In this document: piece after piece, positions 1 through 6,223 of the stretch
Layout: every line of letters starts with the position of its first letter
Numbering within the stretch: position 1 is the first letter of the stretch
Assembly (NCBI GenBank): GCA_009784995.1
Contig: WQXE01000038.1
Coordinates: forward strand, 1-13,945
Direction: 5' to 3'
Length of the DNA: 13,945 nt
From: Treponema sp.
GTDB lineage: Bacteria; Spirochaetota; Spirochaetia; Treponematales; Breznakiellaceae
Program-made: the position numbers and the translations under genes
Notes under the pieces: model-generated
What the model saw: only the letters and a program-made list of their open reading frames with translations
Databases searched by the model: none
Told to the model about the DNA's origin: nothing

Positions 1-59
1 GTAAATCCAACAATAATCACAAGAAAAAAACTGCCAAGAAATTTAATTTTACTTTTCAT
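1..59 (-). CDS. Partial gene with signal peptide or membrane anchor, cut by window edge
   Basis: The minus strand opens with ATG at 59-57 and reads MKSKIKFLGSFFLVIIVG before running off the left edge. A lysine-rich start followed by a hydrophobic stretch is typical of a signal peptide or N-terminal membrane anchor. The start is supported by an AGAGG ribosome binding site (plus-strand cctct at 66-70) 6 nt upstream. The rest of the protein is outside the window, so no function can be given. Two compact hairpins lie directly upstream, in what would be the leader of its mRNA. Confidence 0.6.
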   Translation of the reverse strand, partial: MKSKIKFLGSFFLVIIVGF

Positions 60-75
60 AATTAACCTCTTTTTA

Positions 76-91
76 CACCACGAAAGTGGTG
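76..91. repeat. Perfect 6-bp hairpin with GAAA loop
   Basis: CACCAC-GAAA-GTGGTG is a perfect stem closed by four bases (a GNRA-type loop when read on the plus strand). It lies 6 nt upstream of the AGAGG binding site of the edge gene at 1-59, so on the minus strand it would be in that gene's 5' leader. There is no T-tract that would make it an obvious terminator. Confidence 0.6.
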
Positions 92-107
92 AATATAATC
101 GAACAGT

Positions 108-120
108 ACCGCAACGCGGT
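108..120. repeat. Perfect 5-bp hairpin (ACCGC-AAC-GCGGT)
   Basis: This second compact GC-rich hairpin is only 16 nt from the one at 76-91, in an otherwise AT-rich stretch. The pair may be a structured leader of the minus-strand edge gene or part of a dispersed repeat. The sequence alone cannot separate the two. Confidence 0.5.
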
Positions 121-135
121 GATGACAACCCTTGC

Positions 136-316
136 TGCTACAAATAAACCAACCTTTAAATGTAGCAGTATACAATTTTGAAAAAGTGTATAAAATCTTG
201 AAAAAATGTGCTTTTTTAACTTGCGTATATAGAAGGAAATAGGATAAAATCAATAAATACAGGAATTTCTTGAAAACAACAAATTGCTACATTTAAAGGT
301 TCGTATAAATAAAGCA
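136..316. repeat. MITE-like or REP-like element with 32-bp inverted arms
   Basis: Positions 136-167 and 285-316 are inverted copies of each other. The inner 17 bp of each arm (151-167 and 285-301) match perfectly as AACCTTTAAATGTAGCA and its reverse complement, and about 9 of the outer 15 bp also match. Each arm is also partly palindromic on its own, starting TGCT and ending AGCA. The 117 bp between the arms are AT-rich and hold a further hairpin (TATACA at 169-174 with TGTATA at 187-192). No real reading frame is enclosed. The layout fits a non-autonomous transposable element or paired REP sequences. I see no convincing target-site duplication. Confidence 0.55.
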
Positions 317-371
317 GTCAATATTACAATCAAGTGAACTGCAAAAGACTAGTTTAAAAAACTAAATTAAA

Positions 372-410
372 CTTTGCGTCCTTTGCGTCCTTTGCGTCTT
401 GGCGTGAAAA
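372..410. repeat. Three 9-bp tandem repeats plus TTGGCGTGAAAA tail (dispersed repeat family)
   Basis: The unit CTTTGCGTC occurs three times without error at 372-380, 381-389 and 390-398, followed by TTGGCGTGAAAA. The same vocabulary (CTTTGCG..., ...GCGTGAA) appears at 8340-8418, and a variant occurs inside prmC at 4637-4666. This looks like a dispersed low-complexity intergenic repeat of the kind seen in many bacterial genomes. Only one arm is clear here. No convincing inverted partner lies beside it. Confidence 0.7.
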
Positions 411-469
411 TTTTCTCAATATTTTTATAATTAAGTTATGTGTTAATCATCTACCTGATATTAATTTAT

Positions 470-639
470 TTAGATATTTACAATATTACAAAAATCTATT
501 CTTTCATTAAGAGGTGGAATAACAAATGAAAGCTGAGTTTGCCCTCCTCCGTTAGTTATAGCGATATCCATTTTTGTAATAACATCCATTCCAAAACTAA
601 CCCTGTATGTGTATAAGTAAGAGCAGTATATTTATCCAT
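470..639 (-). pseudogene. Decayed retropepsin-like aspartic protease remnant
   Basis: An ATG at 639-637 overlaps the end of the upstream small gene (ATGGATAA) and reads MDKYTALTYTHTG. About 40 nt on, in a different frame, the sequence reads VSFGMDVITKMDIAITN, then GGGQTQLSFVIPP, and ends at TAA 472-470. These pieces match, from memory, the N-terminus (FTxTHTG-like) and the C-terminal flap region (LIGMDIIxxGDFAxTN ... FSFRxPS) of small bacterial retropepsin-like proteins. The central part that should carry the catalytic DTGA motif is absent and the frame changes at the junction. I infer an internal deletion that destroyed the protease. The family assignment is from recall, not from a search. 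Confidence 0.6.
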
Positions 640-880
640 ATGAAACGATATTTCCAATAGGCGAAAGCCGTATTTTCTCTTTTTTAGGATCTATAGGAAT
701 ATATTTAACCATAAAAGAACCTCGAGACATAGTTTTTGCAGTTTCTTGAATTGCTTCACGATCAGAGTTATAGACACCAATAACTTTATTAGTGGCAATA
801 ACTACTCGCTTCCCTGCGTATTTTGATCGTAATTCAATCTTATTAGCTTCATAAAAAGCTTGTTCTTCTTTAAGGTGCAT
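632..880 (-). CDS. Small DUF5678-like protein
   Basis: This 82-residue protein begins MHLKEEQAFYEANKIEL, followed by KYAGKRVVIATNKVIGVYNS and an A-x-E-T-A-K-like helix. This is the pattern I associate with DUF5678: a short strand-rich unit with GKxVxIxxxxVIgv, then a helix. The start has a clear AAGGAG site (8 nt spacing) and a good sigma70-type promoter at 902-930. The last codons overlap the ATG of the retropepsin remnant (ATGGATAA), so the two were probably translationally coupled. Function is unknown. The reading frame is intact even though its partner is broken. There is no signal peptide or membrane segment, so it is probably cytoplasmic. Confidence 0.75.
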   Translation of the reverse strand: MHLKEEQAFYEANKIELRSKYAGKRVVIATNKVIGVYNSDREAIQETAKTMSRGSFMVKYIPIDPKKEKIRLSPIGNIVSYG

Positions 881-901
881 TATATAACTCCTTATTATAT
901 T

Positions 902-930
902 AAAATAAGCTATATGAATTACTATGTCAA
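902..930 (-). promoter_or_regulatory. Sigma70-type promoter of the DUF5678-like gene
   Basis: On the minus strand a perfect TTGACA (930-925) is followed after 17 nt by TATTTT (907-902, 4 of 6 matches to consensus). The start codon at 880 lies 21 nt further on, with AAGGAG in between. The promoter lies wholly within the 69-nt gap after the lipoprotein gene, so the small gene can be transcribed on its own. Confidence 0.65.
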
Positions 931-949
931 GGAAAAACGTATATTATAA

Positions 950-2512
950 TCACCTAATATTTATATAAAATCTTTCAAGATATGAAATACGTCTTCGCGC
1001 GTCATTAACTCTTGTACTTTGAGGGTATTCATTAACAAGACGGCGGTAAAAATCTAAAGAAAGAAGTATATTTCTGCTAGGGCTGTTGGCTTCGTAAAAT
1101 TGTCCCAATAACCAAAACGCTTCGTCGCTGCCGCTTGGATATTGTTCCATAAATTGATTGAGTAACGCGATCGCGGATGCGACATTGCCTGTATCAAATG
1201 TACTTCGAGCGCTTTGTAAATATTGCTCCGGTTCTAATCTTGATGGAACCGCGTTTTCAATCTGAGCTGTAGTTGTTGAGTCCTGATTTCTTGTTACAGA
1301 ACTAACTGTAGAATCGCTTTGATCTTGTGGTGTAATAACAGTTGTTCCGAAAGCCGGCGGTTGAGAGACAAAAGGTTGTGATTCGGCAGTTCCCTGTGAT
1401 GGTATATTGTTTTGCGGTAAAGGAGGTTCATCCTGAATTCCTGAAACCACAGGTTCTGTATTTAATCTTGAACCGCTTTGTAATAACGCTTCTTCCGCAG
1501 GCGAGGGCCAGCGCGGCTGAGCTACTACTCTGCCGCGATCTACAGGAGGGTTAAACCAGCCGGCGGCGGCGGCAGGCGCTTCTCCTACAATTACTTGAAC
1601 ATGATCGTTTAAAATAAAATCCCTTATAAAATCCTGTCTATAGAATTTTAACGCGTAAGTGCCGGCTTCTTCCAAAGTAAAAATGAAACTTTGCCCATCA
1701 ACATCATTTCTCCTTGAATTATAAACAATGCCGCGTTTGGAAGTGAGTTCTCCCAAATATACCCAACCGCTGCCACGAAATGGAATTTCCAAAGTCTGCC
1801 CTACTGTGGCTCGTACAACTCTGGAATAAATTACATCACTGTCGTGAGAAACCAGCGGTTCGATTCTCGCGGCAGGAGAAGGAGGTAAATCAAAGAGCGG
1901 TTCGCCGCGGTTATTACGAGTAACCTGTGTTTCATCAACAGCTTCATCGGACTGCGGCGGCGTTGTTGTTTGAACAGGTGGAGTTTGTATAGGTACTTGA
2001 GGCGTTTGAGTTTGTGCCGGCGCTTGTATCGCAGGCTGAGACGGCGGCGGCTGTACCTGAACAGGAGGCTGAACAGGCGGCGGTTGAGGAATTACAACTG
2101 GCGGCGTTTCAACAACAGCAGCCTGAACCGGTTCCGGCTCATTTTCAGCTTCACGTTCGTTTCTTTCTGCGCTGTCAATTAATCGCTGTTCCATATCGAG
2201 TAAACGCTGCTCCATGTCGGATAGTAAATTATCCAAATCAATCAATTGCTGTTCCAATTCTGATAAAAACTGTTCATCGATTATAGATTCATTTTTAGGA
2301 TCGTCAAAATCATGTGTGTGTTCAGCCATTTCTGTTTCATTTATTTTAATAATAAATTCATCAATTTGTTCTTCTTGTTCATCAAATCCTTGTTCATTAA
2401 ATAAATTATCCGAAACTTCAATAATATGATCTTCTTTTACACTTGGCGTTCCGCCGCAAGAAAAATATAAAAATAATGAAATTATAAACAGACTAAAAAT
2501 TTTATATTTCAT
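950..2512 (-). CDS. Modular lipoprotein: coiled coil, Pro-rich linker, beta domain, TPR-like C-terminus
   Basis: This 520-residue protein starts MKYKIFSLFIISLFLYFSC, with Cys19 as the likely lipidated residue in a relaxed spirochaete lipobox. Regions in order: an acidic stretch (about 25-80); a coiled coil (about 82-115) with the heptad repeated as DMEQRLL and DMEQRLI; a Pro/Gln-rich linker (about 125-190); a probable beta domain (about 200-310) containing GSGWVYLGEL and later FYRQDF; a second low-complexity linker; and a C-terminal helical repeat (about 425-520) with ALLNQFMEQYPSG and FYRRLVNEYPQS, which resembles TPR units of the YbgF/BamD type. It is likely a periplasm-facing scaffold attached to a membrane. 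The start overlaps the previous stop as ATGA, and a GGAG site lies 8 nt upstream (2521-2524). Exact function is unknown. Confidence 0.85.
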   Translation of the reverse strand: MKYKIFSLFIISLFLYFSCGGTPSVKEDHIIEVSDNLFNEQGFDEQEEQIDEFIIKINETEMAEHTHDFDDPKNESIIDEQFLSELEQQLIDLDNLLSDMEQRLLDMEQRLIDSAERNEREAENEPEPVQAAVVETPPVVIPQPPPVQPPVQVQPPPSQPAIQAPAQTQTPQVPIQTPPVQTTTPPQSDEAVDETQVTRNNRGEPLFDLPPSPAARIEPLVSHDSDVIYSRVVRATVGQTLEIPFRGSGWVYLGELTSKRGIVYNSRRNDVDGQSFIFTLEEAGTYALKFYRQDFIRDFILNDHVQVIVGEAPAAAAGWFNPPVDRGRVVAQPRWPSPAEEALLQSGSRLNTEPVVSGIQDEPPLPQNNIPSQGTAESQPFVSQPPAFGTTVITPQDQSDSTVSSVTRNQDSTTTAQIENAVPSRLEPEQYLQSARSTFDTGNVASAIALLNQFMEQYPSGSDEAFWLLGQFYEANSPSRNILLSLDFYRRLVNEYPQSTRVNDARRRISYLERFYINIR

Positions 2513-2892
2513 GGAACACGCTCCAGAAATTCATCTATAGCGCTTTCTATTTTATCACGCCATTGCTCTTCGCCAAATCGAAGCGGATCCTGCCAGTGTT
2601 CCAGAGCATCTTGTTCACTCCAGCTTGTCCGCTGCTCCCTTTCTAAAATTACGCCGGGAAGATAATCAGGTTCATCGGGTAAAAACAGATCCTCAGCGGG
2701 AATTGGCGCGAATATTGTCATTCTTTCCGGTTCATCATTCGGCTCTTTTTTTGGAGTATTTCCAAGTGATAATAAAACAGAAAATGTAAGTAAAGCGGAA
2801 AACACAATTGTACAGATAATGACAAGCTGCCGTTTTTGTTCGGCAGTCAAATTTTGAAAAAATTCCCGAATAATGCGAATTATATTTTCCAA
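2509..2892 (-). CDS. Single-pass membrane protein upstream of the lipoprotein
   Basis: This 127-residue protein (TTG start at 2892) has one transmembrane helix (about 22-43, containing LVIICTIVFSALL). An acidic, Pro-rich extracytoplasmic part follows and ends RDKIESAIDEFLERVP. I chose TTG 2892 because a GAGGGG motif lies just before it and the likely promoter (TATAAT at 2913-2908) lies between it and the longer alternative TTG at 2937, which falls in the -35 box. The binding-site spacing is short, so the start is uncertain. Its stop overlaps the lipoprotein ATG by 4 nt, so the two are cotranscribed and may form one envelope complex. I recognise no named domain. Confidence 0.7.
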   Translation of the reverse strand: MENIIRIIREFFQNLTAEQKRQLVIICTIVFSALLTFSVLLSLGNTPKKEPNDEPERMTIFAPIPAEDLFLPDEPDYLPGVILEREQRTSWSEQDALEHWQDPLRFGEEQWRDKIESAIDEFLERVP

Positions 2893-2907
2893 TTTCCCCT
2901 CGTTTAT

Positions 2908-2937
2908 ATTATAACAGAATATTGTTAATTTTGCCAA
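2908..2937 (-). promoter_or_regulatory. Promoter of the membrane protein-lipoprotein unit
   Basis: On the minus strand TTGGCA (2937-2932) and a perfect TATAAT (2913-2908) are separated by 18 nt. The predicted transcript start at about 2901 falls at the GAGGGG motif, which argues for the shorter TTG start at 2892. The promoter is back to back with the prfA promoter. Confidence 0.6.
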
Positions 2938-2941
2938 GTTA

Positions 2942-2970
2942 TTGATTCACAACAAGATTTCTGTTATTGT
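2942..2970 (+). promoter_or_regulatory. Promoter of prfA, suggesting a leaderless mRNA
   Basis: TTGATT (2942-2947) and TATTGT (2965-2970) are separated by 17 nt. Each box matches its consensus at 4 of 6 positions. The prfA ATG begins 6 nt after the -10 box, so the usual transcript start would coincide with the A of ATG. No Shine-Dalgarno motif is present. Confidence 0.5.
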
Positions 2971-2976
2971 GTGATA

Positions 2977-4080
2977 ATGAACGAAAGATTGATTTCCATG
3001 CTTAAAAGATACGATGAGTTAACAGAGTTAATTCAAGACCCGTCGCTGGTTAAGGATCAAAATAAATATCGCAGTGTAATGAAGGAACATTCTCATTTAT
3101 CTGAAATTGTGGAAACACACAAAAATATAGAAGAACTGGAAAAACAGACAGAAGAAACAAAAATATTGATTCAGGAAGAAAAAGATTCAGAAATGAAGGA
3201 ACTCGCGAAGGAAGAGCTAAAAGAGCTTGAAAATAAGCTGGAAAGCCATAAAGAAAAGCTTAAATTTTTACTTATCCCGAAAGACCCGCTTGATGAAAAA
3301 AATATAATTATGGAAATACGAGCCGGAACGGGAGGCGAGGAAGCGGCGCTTTTCGCGTCAGACCTTTACCGTATGTATTCGCGTTTCGCTGAAAATAAAG
3401 GCTGGAAATTCGAAATAATGAATTCCAACGAAACCGAACTTGGCGGTATAAAAGAAATTGTTTTTTCGATCAGCGGTAATAATGTATATGAAAATCTTCG
3501 TTATGAATCCGGGGTTCACAGGGTGCAAAGAGTTCCGGAAACTGAAGCTTCCGGGCGTATTCACACATCGGCTGTAACAGTAGCGGTATTACCGGAAGCC
3601 GACGAAACAGAAATTGACATTAAACAGGATGATCTTCGCGTCGATGTAATGCGCGCGGGAGGTCCGGGCGGGCAGTCTGTAAATACTACAGATTCCGCTG
3701 TGCGCATAACGCACCTTCCCACAGGGATTACAGTACATTGTCAGGATGAAAAGAGCCAGATTAAAAATAAAGCGAAAGCCATGCGCATTTTAAGAGCGCG
3801 TATTTACGAAGCGGAAGCCGCGAAAGCGGCAGCGCAAAGAGCCGAAGCAAGAAAAAGCCAGGTTGGTTCGGGAGATCGTTCGCAAAGAATCAGGACTTAC
3901 AACTTCCCGCAGAATCGGCTTACAGATCACCGTATAAATCTTACATTATATAAACTGGAATTAATTATGCAGGGAGAGGCGGCTGAATTATTTGATACCC
4001 TTAAACTTTCGGCAAAGGAAGAACTGCTTCAAAGCAGCGCGGGAGTTTCCAACGAATCATTAGACGATGATGATGATTAA
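2977..4080 (+). CDS. prfA: Peptide chain release factor 1 (RF1)
   Basis: RF1 reads stop codons UAA and UAG and triggers release of the finished protein on the ribosome. The 367-residue product is close to the usual 360. The N-terminal third is a charged coiled-coil domain. The codon-recognition part has the RF1-type PxT tripeptide as PET, in VPETEASGRIHTS. The catalytic GGQ is at residues 231-233 (3667-3675) within GGPGGQSVNTTDSAVR. I chose ATG 2977 because MNERL resembles other RF1 starts. GTG at 2971 is in frame and possible. The C-terminus ends in five aspartates. It is followed after 5 nt by prmC, whose product modifies this protein. Confidence 0.96.
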   Translation: MNERLISMLKRYDELTELIQDPSLVKDQNKYRSVMKEHSHLSEIVETHKNIEELEKQTEETKILIQEEKDSEMKELAKEELKELENKLESHKEKLKFLLIPKDPLDEKNIIMEIRAGTGGEEAALFASDLYRMYSRFAENKGWKFEIMNSNETELGGIKEIVFSISGNNVYENLRYESGVHRVQRVPETEASGRIHTSAVTVAVLPEADETEIDIKQDDLRVDVMRAGGPGGQSVNTTDSAVRITHLPTGITVHCQDEKSQIKNKAKAMRILRARIYEAEAAKAAAQRAEARKSQVGSGDRSQRIRTYNFPQNRLTDHRINLTLYKLELIMQGEAAELFDTLKLSAKEELLQSSAGVSNESLDDDDD

Positions 4081-4085
4081 CCATT

Positions 4086-4985
4086 ATGTTGATACGTGAA
4101 GCGATCGCGCAAGGAAGCGCCGATTTAAAATACGCCGATATAAAATCACCTGGTCTTGACGCTTCAATTTTACTTGCGCATATTTTAAAAACAAACCGGA
4201 CTTCGCTTGTCGCTGCCGGCAATGAAAAGTTATCGGAAAAAAATTGCGCCGCATTTTGCGAATTAATAGAAAGAAGATGTAATGGTGAATGTGTAGCTTA
4301 TATTATTGGCAAAAAAGAATTCAGAAACCTTGATTTTTCTGTAAATAAATCTGTATTGGTTCCAAGACCTGATACGGAAACACTTGTAGAAGCGGCAATA
4401 GAAATTATAAATAGACTTGATAAAAATGAAACACAAATAAATGTTTTGGATCTATGTACAGGTTCTGGAGCAGTCGCTATTTCTTTAAAAAATGAATGCC
4501 CTGATCTTGAAATATTTGCCACAGATATTTGCGCGAACGCGCTAGAAGTCGCGAAACAAAACGCGAAAAATCTTCTTGGTGACAATCAAATTAAATTTTT
4601 TCTTGGTGATCTTTTTAATGCTCTTAATTGCTCAAATCTCTGTGCCTCCGTGCCTCCGTGTGAAAATCTTCCAAATAATTTCTCAATGATTGTTTCCAAT
4701 CCGCCGTACATTCCTTCCGGCGAAATTCAAACATTATCCGCCGAAGTGCAAAATGAACCGCGGCTCGCTCTTGACGGAGGAAAAGACGGTTTAGAAATTA
4801 TCGGGCGTATTATAAAAGAAGCTCCAAAATATTTGCGAAGTAAAGGGTATTTATTACTTGAAGCCTCGCCTGAACAAATGGAAAATATATCTATTTTACT
4901 TGAAAAAAACGGGTTTATCGATATAAAATTATATAAAGATCTTTCAGGTTCAGAAAGGGTCATCGGAGGTATGTTTGAAAAATAA
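4086..4985 (+). CDS. prmC: Release factor glutamine methyltransferase PrmC/HemK
   Basis: PrmC transfers a methyl group from S-adenosylmethionine to the glutamine of the GGQ motif in RF1 and RF2. The 299-residue protein has an N-terminal helical substrate-binding domain (about 1-80), the SAM-binding loop VLDLCTGSGAVAI (about 120-132), and the catalytic NPPY at 205-208. Between GDLFNAL and the strand leading to NPPY there are roughly a dozen extra residues (LCASVPPCEN and neighbours) compared with E. coli as I recall it. They are encoded by a dispersed-repeat-like sequence, in frame. The start lies 5 nt after prfA, with no clear Shine-Dalgarno because a GAT-repeat tail of prfA occupies the site, so translation is probably coupled. 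Confidence 0.95.
   Translation: MLIREAIAQGSADLKYADIKSPGLDASILLAHILKTNRTSLVAAGNEKLSEKNCAAFCELIERRCNGECVAYIIGKKEFRNLDFSVNKSVLVPRPDTETLVEAAIEIINRLDKNETQINVLDLCTGSGAVAISLKNECPDLEIFATDICANALEVAKQNAKNLLGDNQIKFFLGDLFNALNCSNLCASVPPCENLPNNFSMIVSNPPYIPSGEIQTLSAEVQNEPRLALDGGKDGLEIIGRIIKEAPKYLRSKGYLLLEASPEQMENISILLEKNGFIDIKLYKDLSGSERVIGGMFEK
4637..4666 (+). repeat. Dispersed-repeat-like unit embedded in prmC
   Basis: TCTCTGTG, CCTCCGTG, CCTCCGTG and TGAAAA follow one another, with two exact 8-bp copies at 4645-4652 and 4653-4660. This closely resembles the CTTTGCGTC...GCGTGAA repeats at 372-410 and 8391-8418, with TGTGCC replacing TGCGTC and the same GTGAA ending. It is translated as LCASVPPCEN in a loop just before the PrmC catalytic motif. 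Confidence 0.6.
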
Positions 4986-6123
4986 ATTCGTTTTCCTGTT
5001 ATTAATTATTTTAATTTTTTATTCGTGCGCTCCAAAACCTGTTACACCGGAAACAGAACCAGAGATAGAACTAACAGAAGAAGTGTTACCAAATCACACT
5101 ATTACATTTGTAGCGGCGGGTGATAATCTTTTCCATGATTCATTAATAAATTCTTTTAATATAAACGGCACTTATGATTTTTCTCCGATTTATTCAGAAG
5201 TAAAAAGTATTATAACAAATGCCGATCTCGCGTTTATTAATCAGGAAACAGTTATGGCGGGTACTAGTTTTGGTTATTCGGGATACCCTCTTTTTAATAC
5301 ACCGCAGTCGCTCGCGAGAACACTCGCTGATACAGGTTTTGATATTGTTAATATCGCGAATAACCACGCGATGGACAGGGGAAGAAACGGTCTTTACGCT
5401 ACATTGGATTTATTGGATACAATAGAAGAGTTTACTGTTATCGGAGCCCGCAAAGAAGGCGAAAGCGCGCGCATAATAAAGAAAAATAATATTACACTGG
5501 GTTTTTTATCTTACACATACGGATTAAACGGAATTCCTTTACCAAGAGATAATCCAAATCTTGTTTCCGTTATTAACAGAGAAAAAATGGCGCTGGAAAT
5601 TAACGCGCTGCGCCCGTTATGTGATTTTTTAATTGTCTCGATGCACTGGGGCGGCGAATACCTCCTGCAGCCTGACAGGGATCAAACAAGCCTTGCGCAA
5701 TTTCTAGCTGAGCACAATGTAGATTTGATAATCGGGCATCATCCGCATGTACTCCAGCGCGTGGAAACTATCACTCTTCAAAACGGAAGAAAAACATTAT
5801 GTTATTACTCACTTGGAAATTTCGCTTCCCATCAAAGGGAAAGGGAAAGAATAATCGGCGCGTTGATGGTTTTAACTTTTAATAAAAGCGCTCGCGAACC
5901 GTTTGAATTTTTCATCTCCGATGTTGGAATGATACCTGTAGTAACTCATTACGATCGCGGTTTTAGAAATACCAAATTATATCCTTTATACATGTATACC
6001 GATGAACTTGTGGACACTCATGGGTTAAGATACGCGGGCGCGGGTCTTACAATGAATTTCTTTTATACAGTGATGGAAAGATTAAATACCAAAATTATAA
6101 TGTATAATCCTTTCATAAAATAA
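4975..6123 (+). CDS. CapA-family (PGA_cap) lipoprotein
   Basis: This 382-residue protein starts at TTG 4975, with GGAGG at 4965-4969 (5 nt spacing), and overlaps the end of prmC by 11 nt. The N-terminus MKNKFVFLLLIILIFYSC is a lipoprotein signal with Cys18 as the anchor. The rest is a calcineurin-like metallophosphatase fold of the poly-gamma-glutamate CapA type: GDN (49-51), NQE (89-91), NNH (129-131), MHWG (223-226), GHHPH (254-258) and SLGNF (279-283). These match the expected metal-binding loops. In Bacillus CapA helps make or export poly-gamma-glutamate. No capB or capC lies nearby, so a general envelope phosphoesterase role is equally plausible. It sits in the prfA-prmC operon. Confidence 0.9.
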   Translation: MKNKFVFLLLIILIFYSCAPKPVTPETEPEIELTEEVLPNHTITFVAAGDNLFHDSLINSFNINGTYDFSPIYSEVKSIITNADLAFINQETVMAGTSFGYSGYPLFNTPQSLARTLADTGFDIVNIANNHAMDRGRNGLYATLDLLDTIEEFTVIGARKEGESARIIKKNNITLGFLSYTYGLNGIPLPRDNPNLVSVINREKMALEINALRPLCDFLIVSMHWGGEYLLQPDRDQTSLAQFLAEHNVDLIIGHHPHVLQRVETITLQNGRKTLCYYSLGNFASHQRERERIIGALMVLTFNKSAREPFEFFISDVGMIPVVTHYDRGFRNTKLYPLYMYTDELVDTHGLRYAGAGLTMNFFYTVMERLNTKIIMYNPFIK

Positions 6124-6152
6124 GTATTTTTTTTATAGTTAACTTTCTCCTG

Positions 6153-6180
6153 TTGACAAAACTTTTTTAATAAATACAAT
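6153..6180 (+). promoter_or_regulatory. Sigma70-type promoter of mgtE
   Basis: A perfect TTGACA (6153-6158) and TACAAT (6175-6180, 5 of 6) are separated by 16 nt. The predicted leader is about 37 nt, too short for an M-box or other Mg2+ riboswitch. Confidence 0.75.
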
Positions 6181-6223
6181 AAAAGTGTATTTATTCCAAA
6201 AAAAAGCTCAAAAGGGTACCTGT

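Noticed and set aside
62..253. 63-codon minus-strand reading frame at the left end
   Set aside because: It runs through hairpins and one arm of the inverted repeat, has no convincing binding site, and its composition looks like translated repeat.
60..470. tRNA, rRNA fragment or CRISPR array in the gene-free left region
   Set aside because: No cloverleaf, no conserved rRNA blocks, and no regularly spaced direct repeats with spacers were seen.
2014..2286. Plus-strand frames opposite the Pro/Gln-rich linker
   Set aside because: They are shadows of the low-complexity minus-strand coding sequence; the products are Arg/Leu- or Gln/Ala-rich without domains.
4095..4112. GCGATCGC near the prmC start as a HIP1-like site
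   Set aside because: The few occurrences are explained by the general abundance of CGCG and GCG codons here.
6124..6152. T-run after capA as an intrinsic terminator
   Set aside because: Only a weak A/T stem can be drawn before the T-tract, with no GC-rich hairpin.
6181..6223. Mg2+ riboswitch (M-box) upstream of mgtE
   Set aside because: The leader after the predicted promoter is only about 37 nt, far too short.
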